Part shown: positions 33,755-42,712 of the stretch, in pieces
Layout: each line of letters begins with the position of its first letter
Numbering within the stretch: position 1 is the first letter of the stretch
NCBI GenBank assembly: GCA_035539215.1
Contig: DATLIX010000012.1
Coordinates: 62,001 to 126,000 of the forward strand
Length of the DNA: 64,000 nt
From: Dongia_B sp035539215
GTDB taxonomy: Bacteria > Pseudomonadota > Alphaproteobacteria > Dongiales > Dongiaceae
Direction of reading: 5' to 3'
The notes under the pieces: model-generated
The model's database searches: none
The model's input: only the letters and a program-made list of their open reading frames with translations
What the model was told of the DNA's origin: nothing
Program-made: the position numbers and the translations under genes

Positions 33755-36070
33755 ATGAAGCAAATCGAAATCCGGCTTGCCGTTGTGCTTTATGGCGGCG
33801 TGTCGCTGGCGGTCTATATCCACGGCGTCACCCGGGAAATCCTCAATCTGGTGCGGGCCTCCAAGCTGCTGCATGACGCGGAGGCGGAAGGTTTCAGCAA
33901 GCAGGGCGATTCCACGGCGGTGTACGGGGAGGTCCTGAGGGCGCTTGGGCGGGACATCGACCTGCGGGTTGTCGTCGATCTGGTTTCCGGCGCTTCGGCG
34001 GGCGGTATCAATGGCGTGATGCTGGCGCGGGCGCTGGCGCATGACCTGCCCTTGGAGCCGCATCAATACCTATGGCTGCGCAATGCCGACGTGACCCGGC
34101 TCGCGCCGCCGACCAGCCAGTTCAACCGCATGGCGAAAGCGGTGGTCGCACCGGTTCTCTACCGCATGCTTCTGGGCCGGTTCGGACAGCAGATTCGCGA
34201 CCCGGAGACGCGGCAAAAGCTGGGCTACTTCATGCAAACCCAGTGGTTCACCCCGCCTTTTTCCGGCGAGCGCTTCACCAGATGGATGCTTGATGCCTGC
34301 GACAAGATGGAGCGGCGCGGCAAACGCCGCGGCAGCCTGCTGCCGCCCGGTCATCGTCTCGACCTTTTCGTGACCCTGACGGATTATCGCGGGCACAGCC
34401 ATCTGATCGCGCTGCACGATCCGCCCAGCGTCGAAGAGACCGAACACCGGCGCATCATCTCCTTCACCTGCAAACGTGCGCTGTCCGGCGAGATCACCAG
34501 CGAGTTCGACAGCGACCATGTGCCATCTTTGGTCTTTGCGGCGCGTGCGACCGCTTCTTTTCCCGGCGCCTTTCCGCCGGCGACGATCGCCGAGATGGAT
34601 AGGGTCCTGGCACGGCGCGGCCGCGCCTGGCCGTCGCGCGAGACGTTCCTGACGGAGAAGCTGTTTGCCGGCGGCGGCGAGGTAAACAACACCAGCTATT
34701 TCATCGACGGCAGCGTGGTGATGAATAAGCCGTTCTCGCCGGTCATTCATGCCTTGGGCAATCGACCGGCGAGCCGGGAAGTTGTGCGACGGATCATCTA
34801 TGTCGATCCCAATCCGCGCCGGGACGGGCATCAGCATAGCGAAGCGGGTGCGCCCGGTTTTTTCCGCACCATCCTGGCCTCGATGGCGGTGATCCCCCGC
34901 AACGAACCCATCGCCGACGATCTGATGGCGATCCAGGGATGGAATGAGCGGTCGCGCCGCATGGCGGAGATCCTGGCGGCGGCAGATCCCCAGGTCGAGA
35001 AACTGGTCGATGAGATTGTGCAGGACGATCCCGACAATCCGCCCACTATCGAACAGGTGGCCCGCTACCGTGCCATGGCCAATGACAAGGCGCATGCCGG
35101 TGCTGGTTACGCCTATCTCAGCTATCAGACATTGAAACGCCGCCGGTTGATCGACCGGCTGGCCCGTCTCATTGCCGCCCTGGCAAAATCGGACCCCGCC
35201 GGCAATCGCAGCGATCGGATCGAGGAGTTGCTGGATCGCTCCGTGGCCCTGAACGGCTCGACCGGGGCAACGGCGATCGTGCCCTTTCTACGCGGCTTCG
35301 ATATCGATTTCCGCCTGCGTCGGGTTCGCTTCGTCATTCGGCGCCTGAACGAGCTCTACCGCGACGTCGGCAGCGACCGGGCGCAGGTCGTCTCCAGCGC
35401 CATCGACGATCTGAAGACCACGCTCTATGACGTCATCGAGCGCCTGTCGCGGTTGTGGCAGCCGAAAACCTATGGACCGGACGTGGTCGCGGTGGCGGTC
35501 AATATCGCGGAACTGGCAGATGCGGGCGGCGCTATCGACCCATCGCTGCTTGCACCGTTCGAACAGGTCATGGCGCTGACGGAGGTCGACCATGATATCG
35601 ATGAGATCATCTCGCTGATGGGGCTTGCCTATCTGCCGGCCCTGGCACGGCGGGCCGTGGCCATGTCCTATGTCGGCTTCTCCTTTTACGACCTCATCAC
35701 CTTTCCGATCCTGCAATGGACGGATATGGACGAGATCAATGAGGTGCTGGTGGATCGGATCAGCCCGGCGGATGCCCACGGCATCGGCGAGGCGCATGTC
35801 GTGCTGAAGGGAACGGCGCTGATGAATTTCGGCGCCTTCTTCAATCGCGCCTGGCGTGAGCATGACTATCTCTGGGGCCGGCTCAACGCCGCCGATAGAT
35901 GTCTCGACATGCTGCTGTCGGCGGTGGGGCCGCGTCTGGCACAACCGCTCGACACCACTGCCATCCGGCAGCGTCTCTTCAATGCGATCCTCGATGCCGA
36001 GGCGCCGAACCTGCGCGCGGATCCGGATCTGATCGACAATCTCAGGCGCAAACTGAATGAGGCGGGCTGA
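33755..36070 (+). CDS. patatin-like phospholipase (patatin-related, DUF3376 type)
   Basis: The 771-residue protein has a patatin core in its first 330 residues: oxyanion segment VVLYGGVSLAVYIHGVTREI, nucleophile elbow VSGASAGGINGVML (GxSxG) and the dyad Asp in YFIDGSVVMNKPFSP (DGS rather than the commoner DGA/DGG). The long C-terminal part, rich in helices (IEELLDRSVALNG, FDIDFRLRRVRFVIRRLNEL), fits the DUF3376 region of patatin-related proteins. It has no signal peptide, so it is probably cytoplasmic or membrane-peripheral. GGGGAGGAGC precedes the ATG. The lipid substrate is unknown. A LysR gene begins seven bases after its stop. Confidence 0.87.
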   Translation: MKQIEIRLAVVLYGGVSLAVYIHGVTREILNLVRASKLLHDAEAEGFSKQGDSTAVYGEVLRALGRDIDLRVVVDLVSGASAGGINGVMLARALAHDLPLEPHQYLWLRNADVTRLAPPTSQFNRMAKAVVAPVLYRMLLGRFGQQIRDPETRQKLGYFMQTQWFTPPFSGERFTRWMLDACDKMERRGKRRGSLLPPGHRLDLFVTLTDYRGHSHLIALHDPPSVEETEHRRIISFTCKRALSGEITSEFDSDHVPSLVFAARATASFPGAFPPATIAEMDRVLARRGRAWPSRETFLTEKLFAGGGEVNNTSYFIDGSVVMNKPFSPVIHALGNRPASREVVRRIIYVDPNPRRDGHQHSEAGAPGFFRTILASMAVIPRNEPIADDLMAIQGWNERSRRMAEILAAADPQVEKLVDEIVQDDPDNPPTIEQVARYRAMANDKAHAGAGYAYLSYQTLKRRRLIDRLARLIAALAKSDPAGNRSDRIEELLDRSVALNGSTGATAIVPFLRGFDIDFRLRRVRFVIRRLNELYRDVGSDRAQVVSSAIDDLKTTLYDVIERLSRLWQPKTYGPDVVAVAVNIAELADAGGAIDPSLLAPFEQVMALTEVDHDIDEIISLMGLAYLPALARRAVAMSYVGFSFYDLITFPILQWTDMDEINEVLVDRISPADAHGIGEAHVVLKGTALMNFGAFFNRAWREHDYLWGRLNAADRCLDMLLSAVGPRLAQPLDTTAIRQRLFNAILDAEAPNLRADPDLIDNLRRKLNEAG

Positions 36071-36076
36071 GCGGCC

Positions 36077-37030
36077 ATGCGCGACAGATTACCGCCCCTG
36101 GACTGGCTGCGAACCTTCGAAGCAGCGGCACGGCTGAACAGCTTTGCGGCGGCAGCCGAGGAACTGGGGATGACCCAGGCCAGCACCAGCCACCATATCC
36201 GCAGCCTGGAGAAATGGCTTGGCGCGGCACTTTTCGAAAGATTGCCGCGCAGTGTCCAGCTAACCGAAATCGGCAGCGGCTATCTTCCGGCGGTGCGGCG
36301 CGCCTTGAACGAGCTATCCGATGCGACCGTCGATCTCTTCGGCCGGGCGGCGCGGCGGTCGATCACCATTCAGGCGCCGGCTGCCTTTGCCACCCTCTGG
36401 CTGGCGCCCCGTCTGCACCGCTTCGTCAGGACATATCCGCAGATTGAACTGCGCTTGCAGACCTTGAACTGGCCAGGCGCCGGGACAGATGACGAGATCG
36501 ATATCGATATCCGTTACGGCGACGGGACATGGCCTGGTTTCACCAGCCAGCTGCTGCTCGAAGAGCCGGCGGTACTTGTCTGCTCACCGGCCCTGGGGCG
36601 CGGGAAGGGTACGATGACGACGCTGTCGGATCTCGGCGACACGCCTTTCATCCATATTCTGGGGACCGGCGATCTCTGGCGGGAGATCGGCAAAACCGCA
36701 GGAATGAGCGAAGCCGAGCGGACCTGGCTGAATGACAGGAAGCTGATCAAGGTCGATTCATCTCTCGCAGCCCTTGAATTGGCTGTGAGCGGTCTGGGCG
36801 CCGCGCTGGTGTTGCGGTGCTTCGCTGCTTCATATCTGAAGGATGGGCGCCTGATCAGTCCGCTTCCGCTGCAAGCGGCGACCGGCCAGGCCCATTTCAT
36901 CGTCGCGCCTGCATCGCAGCGTAGCCTCGCCCCCGAAATGCTCGCTTGCCGCGATTGGCTGCTCGCCGAAGCGCAATCCGGTCCTGATGTAACTAGGATC
37001 GAAAGCCGTGAACCGAATGTTAACCTCTAG
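36077..37030 (+). CDS. LysR-family transcriptional regulator (GcvA-like)
   Basis: The 317-residue protein starts MRDRLPPLDWLRTFEAAARL, with the DNA-binding helix-turn-helix SFAAAAEELGMTQASTSHHI and the wing segment LGAALFERLPRSVQLTEIG. The effector-binding domain has IDIDIRYGDGTWPGF. The start is seven bases after the patatin gene stop, so the two are one transcript. LysR genes usually act on a divergent neighbour, and none is divergent here. Its target is not evident. Confidence 0.88.
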   Translation: MRDRLPPLDWLRTFEAAARLNSFAAAAEELGMTQASTSHHIRSLEKWLGAALFERLPRSVQLTEIGSGYLPAVRRALNELSDATVDLFGRAARRSITIQAPAAFATLWLAPRLHRFVRTYPQIELRLQTLNWPGAGTDDEIDIDIRYGDGTWPGFTSQLLLEEPAVLVCSPALGRGKGTMTTLSDLGDTPFIHILGTGDLWREIGKTAGMSEAERTWLNDRKLIKVDSSLAALELAVSGLGAALVLRCFAASYLKDGRLISPLPLQAATGQAHFIVAPASQRSLAPEMLACRDWLLAEAQSGPDVTRIESREPNVNL

Positions 37031-37136
37031 TCCCAAGGATGCAGGTCTGCGCGTGGTTATCGCCGGACCGCAATGATCCGTGCGGCCGCTGAAGCGGTTT
37101 TTCGGTAATCCGACTTTTGAGTTTGCGGAGATCTGA

Positions 37137-37769
37137 TTGCTCTATAGCGCGACCACGCTTCCCCGCTGGATCGATCCGGTCTTCAGATTCTCTGCGGCGG
37201 TGGTGACAGCGTGGTTTGTCAGCCGCGCGATGCGGGCGTTTTTGGATGCGCCCAATAACGTCATTCTCGTTTTGCTGGTCATGTCGGAAACCATTTCGTT
37301 GATCACGATCATCCTGTCGCGCCGACCGACGATACGTGACGTCCACCCCGCCTATATGGCGTTGACGGTCAGCGCCAGTTTCATCGTGCCGCTTTTCATT
37401 TCCGTGCGTGACAATATCGTCCTCATCCCGCAATCGATCGGCGCAATCGCCTCCGGGATAGGCCTGGTCTGGATCATCTATGCCAAGCTGTCGCTCGGCC
37501 GTTCATTCGGCCTGCTGGCCGCCAAACGCGAGATCAAGGTGAAGGGCGCCTACAGCTTCGTACGGCACCCGATCTATGCCGGCTATTTCATCATCCATGT
37601 CGCATTTCTGCTGACCAGCTACGATCACGTGAACCTGGTCGTCATTGTCGGCCTCTATTGCATGCAGATTCTGCGGGCGCTGCGTGAAGAGAGCATCCTG
37701 CAGGAGGACGCACTCTATCGCGACTACTGCAAGAAAGTGCCCTATCGCTTCATCTACGGCGTTTTCTGA
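37137..37769 (+). CDS. ICMT/PEMT-like membrane methyltransferase
   Basis: The 210-residue protein has about five hydrophobic segments and the C-terminal SAM-binding signature GAYSFVRHPIYAGYFI, followed by LREESILQEDALYRDYCKKV, where the glutamates match the isoprenylcysteine carboxyl methyltransferase/phospholipid methyltransferase family. Bacterial members are mostly uncharacterised. The start looks to be a TTG at 37137, with GGAG seven bases before it; no in-frame ATG precedes the first helix. It is convergent with the agmatinase-like gene. Confidence 0.78.
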   Translation: MLYSATTLPRWIDPVFRFSAAVVTAWFVSRAMRAFLDAPNNVILVLLVMSETISLITIILSRRPTIRDVHPAYMALTVSASFIVPLFISVRDNIVLIPQSIGAIASGIGLVWIIYAKLSLGRSFGLLAAKREIKVKGAYSFVRHPIYAGYFIIHVAFLLTSYDHVNLVVIVGLYCMQILRALREESILQEDALYRDYCKKVPYRFIYGVF

Positions 37770-37796
37770 CGGCTCGTGGTGGCTGACCCGGATGAC

Positions 37797-38750
37797 TCAG
37801 CGCCGCCCCAGTGCATAGAGGGCCAGCCATTCCTGGGCGATATGCGCGGCAGCCAGCGCCGTGATTTCACCGACATCGTAAGCCGGCGCAACTTCTACCA
37901 CGTCCATGCCGACGAAATGCAGGCCGGCGAAGCCGCGTAGAATGGCCAATGCCTGGGCGGAGCTCAGCCCGCCTGCAACCGGCGTTCCAGTGCCGGGGGC
38001 GAAAGCGGGGTCCAGGCAATCGATGTCGAAAGTGAGATAGGCCTTCCTGTCGCCGACGATGCGCCGGACTTCAGCGATCACGGCTTTGACGCCGTATTCA
38101 TGCACCCAGTTCGCATCCAGAACATTGAAACCCATGAGATCGTCGTTGTGGGTGCGCAGGCCGATCTGCACGGAAGCCCGCGGATCGACCAGACCTTCGC
38201 GTGCCGCATGATAGAACATGGTGCCATGATCGACGCGTCCATCTCCCGCGGCATCGTTCCAGGTGTCGGAATGGGCGTCAAAATGAACGAGGGAGAGAGG
38301 ACCGTGTTTGCGGACATGGGCCCTTAGCAGCGGATAGCTGATGAAATGGTCGCCGCCGATCGACAGCAGGGCGGCATTCTGGTCGAGGATTGCCGTGGCA
38401 TGCGCTTCGATCGCGGCGGGGATCGTCTCCGGACGGCCATGATCCCACAGGCAATCGCCATAATCGATAACCGCCATCTCTTCGCAAGGATCGATCGGGC
38501 AGCCATAGGGGCGTGTCCAGGCCATATGACTGGATGCGGCCCGCACGGCGCGCGGACCGAAACGGGCGCCGGGCCGGTTGGTGGTCGCCGTATCCAGCGG
38601 GAATCCCGTCACCGCGACATCGACGCCCGCCAAATCCTTGGTATATTTGCGACGGAGAAAACTGAGGGCGCCGGCAAAAGTCGGCTCCATCTGCGTCCCT
38701 TTCAAGGAGGCGGCGGTGAAGGCGCGGTCATTGCTTACGGTAGCGCTCAT
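37797..38750 (-). CDS. speB: agmatinase-like ureohydrolase
   Basis: The 317-residue protein has the three binuclear-manganese motifs: GGDHFISYPL (near residue 130), FDAHSDTWND (near 158) and TFDIDCLDPAFAPGTGTPVA (near 243). It also has the N-terminal signature PGARFGPRAVRAAS. This is the agmatinase/guanidinobutyrase group, which removes urea from agmatine or a related guanidino compound. No other polyamine gene is near, so the substrate is uncertain. A 6-6-6 inverted repeat lies 43 bases upstream. Confidence 0.88.
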   Translation of the reverse strand: MSATVSNDRAFTAASLKGTQMEPTFAGALSFLRRKYTKDLAGVDVAVTGFPLDTATTNRPGARFGPRAVRAASSHMAWTRPYGCPIDPCEEMAVIDYGDCLWDHGRPETIPAAIEAHATAILDQNAALLSIGGDHFISYPLLRAHVRKHGPLSLVHFDAHSDTWNDAAGDGRVDHGTMFYHAAREGLVDPRASVQIGLRTHNDDLMGFNVLDANWVHEYGVKAVIAEVRRIVGDRKAYLTFDIDCLDPAFAPGTGTPVAGGLSSAQALAILRGFAGLHFVGMDVVEVAPAYDVGEITALAAAHIAQEWLALYALGRR

Positions 38751-38792
38751 ATCGATCTCCCAACATCGACCGTCTGGCGGCCGGCCATGATC

Positions 38793-38810
38793 GTTGAATC
38801 TTCGTTCAAC
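38793..38810. promoter_or_regulatory. inverted repeat between agmatinase-like and GNAT genes
   Basis: GTTGAA-TCTTCG-TTCAAC is a perfect 6-bp dyad in the 175-bp divergent gap. It is placed where a regulator could act on the agmatinase promoter. No regulator gene is adjacent. Confidence 0.35.
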
Positions 38811-38925
38811 TTTTCGCGGATACTCTTGACCGGCGATGGTGTTATGTCAACCGATCGCCGTGAATGACCCGGGGCGGCGGGGTCGCTTCCATCCTCTTCG
38901 ACGGCACGCAGGGAGATCCTCAAAT

Positions 38926-39432
38926 ATGGTGGATGGCATTTCAATTCGCCCAGCCGAAGCCGCGGATCACCCCAGTCTCAAAGCTGGCCTGATCGCGCTG
39001 CAGGAATATGAATGCGCGCTGCATGACAGCAGGCTGCCGCCGCACGCCACGGCCGAGCCGTACCTTGCCTGGATGCTGGGCCAGGTGGCGCAATTCGACG
39101 GTATCTGCCTGGTCGCCTCCCAGGGAGATGTTTTCGTCGGTTTCATTGCCGGTTGGGTGGAACGGGCTGAAAACCCGGCGGAGACTGAAGATTCGACGAC
39201 CTTCGGTTATATTTCCGACATTTGCCTGTTGCCGCGCTGGCGCGGGCTCGGCTTGTCCGGCACTTTGCTGTCGGCAATGGAAGCTCATTTCGCCAGTCGC
39301 GCCGTCAAGCGCGTGCGTATTTCCACTTTGGCGAATAACCAGGCGGCTCTCGCCGCCTATCGGGCTGCCGGCTTTCTGCCTTATGAAACCGTGCTGGAAA
39401 AAACCATACGTTCCGCCGGAGAAAGGGCCTAA
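38926..39432 (+). CDS. GNAT-family N-acetyltransferase
   Basis: The 168-residue protein has the acetyl-CoA site ICLLPRWRGLGLSGTLLSAM (R/Q-x-x-G-x-G form) preceded by VFVGFIAGWVE and followed by VRISTLANNQAALAAYRAAG and FLPYETVLEK. The ATG at 38926 follows AGGGAG; the open frame extends back to 38836 without a better start. It is divergent from the agmatinase-like gene. The acceptor substrate is unknown; a polyamine link is possible only from its neighbour. Confidence 0.87.
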   Translation: MVDGISIRPAEAADHPSLKAGLIALQEYECALHDSRLPPHATAEPYLAWMLGQVAQFDGICLVASQGDVFVGFIAGWVERAENPAETEDSTTFGYISDICLLPRWRGLGLSGTLLSAMEAHFASRAVKRVRISTLANNQAALAAYRAAGFLPYETVLEKTIRSAGERA

Positions 39433-39433
39433 C

Positions 39434-39448
39434 ATTGGGCAGCCCAAT
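39434..39448. promoter_or_regulatory. inverted repeat upstream of bdhA
   Basis: ATTGGGC-A-GCCCAAT starts two bases after the GNAT stop and 153 bases before bdhA. The one-base centre is too tight for an RNA hairpin but suits a DNA dyad bound by a dimer. Confidence 0.4.
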
Positions 39449-39487
39449 CGGGCGGCATCATCAAGAAATTTTCATGTCCCAAAGCAT

Positions 39488-39500
39488 ATTGCGGTGCAAT
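39488..39500. promoter_or_regulatory. ATTGC-GGT-GCAAT dyad upstream of bdhA (possible PhaR-type site)
   Basis: ATTGC-GGT-GCAAT contains TGC, three bases, GCA, the core reported for PhaR regulators of polyhydroxybutyrate genes in alphaproteobacteria. It lies about 100 bases before the 3-hydroxybutyrate dehydrogenase start. The match is short and the link is inference. Confidence 0.35.
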
Positions 39501-39600
39501 AAAAGGCGCTGCATCCTATGGTCCATCGTACAATCCAACCTCACCACACAGTTTCATCGACAGCGCCCCGCATCGCGCAAGGCAAGCAAGGAGACAATCT

Positions 39601-40383
39601 ATGTTGAAGGGAAAAACAGCCGTCGTAACCGGCTCGACCAGCGGCATCGGCCTGGCAATCGCCCGCGCGCTGGCTGCGCAGGGCAGCAATGTGGTGATCA
39701 ACGGCTTCGGCGACGCGGCGGCGATCGAGAAGGAACGCGCGGCGATCGAAAGCGAATACGGCGTCAAAGCCAGCTATGACGCCGCGGATATGACGAAGGG
39801 GGCTGAGATCGCCGCCATGATCGCCAAGGCGGAAAAAACCTATGGCTCGGTCGATATCCTGGTCAACAATGCGGGTATCCAGCACGTCGCCCCGATCGAG
39901 GAGTTTCCCGTCGAGAAATGGGATGCCATCATCGCCATTAATCTCTCGGCCGCCTTCCATGCGATCCGCGCCGCCATCCCCGGCATGAAACAGCGCAAAT
40001 GGGGACGCATCATCAACACCGCCTCCGCCCACGCTCTGGTTGCGTCACCCTTCAAATCCGCTTATGTCGCCGCCAAGCACGGCATCGCCGGCCTGACCAA
40101 GACGGCCGCCCTGGAACTGGCGACATTCGGCATCACGGTCAACGCCATTTGCCCGGGCTATGTCTGGACCCCGCTGGTGGAAAAGCAGATCGCCGATACT
40201 GCCAAGGCGCGCGGCATCAGCGAAGATGATGTGAAGAAAAACGTCTTGCTGGCGGCCCAGCCCAACAAGGAATTCGTCACCGTCGAAGACGTCGCCGCCC
40301 TGGCCGTCTATCTCGCTTCCGATGCCGGCAAGTCGATCAACGGCTCGATGCAATCGATCGACGGCGGCTGGACGGCTGAGTAG
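39601..40383 (+). CDS. bdhA: D-3-hydroxybutyrate dehydrogenase
   Basis: The 260-residue SDR enzyme interconverts 3-hydroxybutyrate and acetoacetate in polyester turnover. It has the cofactor motif VVTGSTSGIGLAIARAL, NNAGIQHVAPIEEFP, the catalytic Ser in NTASAHALVASPFKSAY with Tyr and Lys in AYVAAKHGIAGLTK, and NAICPGYVWTPLVEKQI. The IQHV and VWTPLVEKQI segments are specific to 3-hydroxybutyrate dehydrogenases rather than SDRs at large. Its product path links with phaC at 24.7-26.5 kb. A DUF3311/symporter pair follows 222 bases later and may bring in the same class of acids. Confidence 0.93.
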   Translation: MLKGKTAVVTGSTSGIGLAIARALAAQGSNVVINGFGDAAAIEKERAAIESEYGVKASYDAADMTKGAEIAAMIAKAEKTYGSVDILVNNAGIQHVAPIEEFPVEKWDAIIAINLSAAFHAIRAAIPGMKQRKWGRIINTASAHALVASPFKSAYVAAKHGIAGLTKTAALELATFGITVNAICPGYVWTPLVEKQIADTAKARGISEDDVKKNVLLAAQPNKEFVTVEDVAALAVYLASDAGKSINGSMQSIDGGWTAE

Positions 40384-40605
40384 CGCCGACGCTTTCGGGT
40401 CGGAGCAGCAGGGCTTCGACCCGAACGCCCCCTCGCGAGGCACCGCCCGCAAACTAATTGACAGAATCCTTTTCAGGCGTCATCTCAGAACCTGAGGGGA
40501 TAGATGCGGGCGGCGCGACGATTCTGCCGTCGCATTGTGCTGACGTCCCCGGCTTCATGTATCGAGGTGCCCGAAGAGCACCGGTTCTTGGCGGGGAGGG
40601 GCGGG

Positions 40606-40815
40606 ATGTCCAGGGAATCCACTAAACAGTCATCAAACGGCAAGAAATGGGCGCGTTGGCTGTTGATTCTACCCTTCATCGCTGTCCTTTGGGTGCCCTT
40701 TTACAACAGCGTCGAGCCCAGCCTTGGCGGTGTCCCCTTTTTCTACTGGTATCAGCTGCTGTGGGTCCTGATCAGCTCGGTGCTGATCTATTTCATCTAT
40801 CTGACTGAGGGGTGA
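40606..40815 (+). CDS. DUF3311-type small membrane protein
   Basis: The 69-residue protein has two membrane helices (WLLILPFIAVLWVPFYNSV and YQLLWVLISSVLIYFIYL), the pattern of the DUF3311 proteins that accompany sodium:solute symporters of the MctP type. GGGGAGG precedes the ATG at 40606. It is 82 bases before the symporter gene and is probably a small accessory subunit. The 222-bp gap in front has TTGACA at 40458 but no good -10 box. Confidence 0.8.
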   Translation: MSRESTKQSSNGKKWARWLLILPFIAVLWVPFYNSVEPSLGGVPFFYWYQLLWVLISSVLIYFIYLTEG

Positions 40816-40897
40816 GGCCGGCCACCGGCCTCCACTAGCCGCGTCACGATCGACGAAACCGCCGCATCAGGCTGCCGAGATTTCAGGGGATATACAA

Positions 40898-42436
40898 ATG
40901 CCGAATTGGACCGCCACCATTGTCTTTGTGCTGCTGTTTGTTCTGGTCACCTATCTCGGCTTTGCGGCCGCGCGGTGGCGGCAGGGCGATCTCAATCATC
41001 TGCACGAATGGGGCCTCGGTGGGCGGCGTTTCGGCACCATCGTCACCTGGTTCCTGCTCGGCGGCGACCTTTACACGGCCTACACCTTCGTTGCCGTTCC
41101 GGCCTTGGTCTATGGTGCCGGCGCTGTCGGCTTCTTCGCCGTTCCCTATACGATTTTGATCTACCCGATCCTGTTCCTAGTGTTCCCGCGGCTGTGGACG
41201 GTCGCGCATCGCAAGGGCTATGTGACGCCGGCCGATTTCGTGCGCGGGCGTTACGGCAATCGCTGGCTGGCGCTGGCGATCGCTCTGACCGGCGTGGTTG
41301 CCACCATGCCCTATATCGCCTTGCAGCTGGTCGGCATGGAAGTCGTGATCGGCGCTCTCGGCTTTCATGCCGAAGGCCTGATCGGCGATCTGCCGCTCAT
41401 CATCGCCTTCATCATTCTCGCGGCCTTCACTTATACCAGCGGATTGCGCGCACCGGCGATGATCGCTGTCGTGAAAGACGTGCTGATCTATATCGCGGTG
41501 ATTGCCGCTGTCATCGTGGTGCCGGCCAAGCTCGGCGGTTTCAGCGCGATCTTTGCAAAGATCGATGCGGCAAAGGCCATTCTTCCGGTGCCGGCCGACG
41601 GCGCGACGATTCCCTTCAGCGGCTATGCCACCTTGGCCCTCGGCTCGGCCCTGGCCCTGTTCCTCTATCCGCATTCGATGACCGCTATTCTCTCCTCAAG
41701 TGACGGGCGCGTCATCCGGCGCAATGCCTCGATCCTGCCGGCCTATTCGCTGGTGCTCGGTCTGCTGGCCCTGCTGGGCTTCATGGCGGTGGCGGCGGGC
41801 GTCGGCCAAGCGCCGGAATTCGCCGACGGCTTCAAGCAATATGGCGCGAACTTCGCCGTGCCGGCGCTGTTCCTGGCGATGTTCCCTTCCTGGTTTGTCG
41901 GTGTGGCCTTCGCGGCGATTGCAATCGGGGCGCTGGTGCCTGCGGCGATCATGTCGATTGCTTGCGCCAATCTTTATACCCGCAACATCTATCGCGAATT
42001 CATCAACCCCAATTGCAGCCATATCCAGGAATCCAGCCAGGCCAAGATGATGTCGCTGCTGGTCAAAGTCGGCGCGCTCTTCTTCGTGGTTTACCTGCCG
42101 CAGCAATATGCCATCCAGATGCAGCTTCTCGGCGGCATCTGGATCATCCAGACACTTCCCGCCATCATGCTGGGCCTGTACACGCGCTGGTTCAATTCCT
42201 GGGCGCTGCTGGTCGGCTGGGCCGTCAGCATGGTTGCCGGAACCTGGATGGAAGCCAGCCTCGGCTTCAAGGGTGCGGTGTTCCCGCTGCATATCCTCGG
42301 CTACAGCTTCCCGTGCTATATCGCCCTGGCGACCGTCGCTCTGAACATCGTGATATCGGGCATCCTGACCGTGGTGCTGCAATACGGTGCGCCGGACCGG
42401 CATGCGGATGATACCACGGCCGCCGATTACGTCTGA
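40898..42436 (+). CDS. sodium:solute symporter family transporter
   Basis: The 512-residue protein has about thirteen helices. SSS-family features include LNHLHEWGLGGRRFGTIVTW and FLLGGDLYTAYTFVAVPAL near the N terminus, GYVTPADFVRGRYGNRWLAL, and MTAILSSSDGRVIRRNASIL in the core. Together with an upstream DUF3311 protein, it resembles MctP-type monocarboxylate carriers for lactate, pyruvate, acetate and similar acids. Position behind bdhA makes 3-hydroxybutyrate or acetoacetate a reasonable substrate guess. Confidence 0.88.
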   Translation: MPNWTATIVFVLLFVLVTYLGFAAARWRQGDLNHLHEWGLGGRRFGTIVTWFLLGGDLYTAYTFVAVPALVYGAGAVGFFAVPYTILIYPILFLVFPRLWTVAHRKGYVTPADFVRGRYGNRWLALAIALTGVVATMPYIALQLVGMEVVIGALGFHAEGLIGDLPLIIAFIILAAFTYTSGLRAPAMIAVVKDVLIYIAVIAAVIVVPAKLGGFSAIFAKIDAAKAILPVPADGATIPFSGYATLALGSALALFLYPHSMTAILSSSDGRVIRRNASILPAYSLVLGLLALLGFMAVAAGVGQAPEFADGFKQYGANFAVPALFLAMFPSWFVGVAFAAIAIGALVPAAIMSIACANLYTRNIYREFINPNCSHIQESSQAKMMSLLVKVGALFFVVYLPQQYAIQMQLLGGIWIIQTLPAIMLGLYTRWFNSWALLVGWAVSMVAGTWMEASLGFKGAVFPLHILGYSFPCYIALATVALNIVISGILTVVLQYGAPDRHADDTTAADYV

Positions 42437-42712
42437 CATCGCCCGTACAGCTCTGCATGGCGATGAATCCGCAGGTCCGGCCGTCCATCCAGACGGGCCG
42501 GGCCACGCGCGCCGGCGATTTGTAAATCAACCGAAAATTAACCCTGATTAGCCAAAATCAATGGGATAGGGCGCGCGTTTTGGCGTCGCGCCCGGACTTC
42601 TTTGGCAGTGCGTTTGACGCATCCTGCTGGCGCGAAGGCACTTGGCGCTCACAATGAGCATGGCGGCTGCCGAACCGATTGTCTGTTGCCGGCAATCAGC
42701 GGAAAGCGACCG

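Noticed and set aside
40458..40463. TTGACA as a promoter for the DUF3311-symporter pair
   Set aside because: No acceptable -10 box lies 16-18 bases downstream.
42569..42593. GGGCGCG/CGCGCCC hairpin upstream of the GT2 gene as a riboswitch or terminator
   Set aside because: The stem is only seven pairs with an 11-base loop and no T-tract; this is expected by chance in GC-rich DNA.
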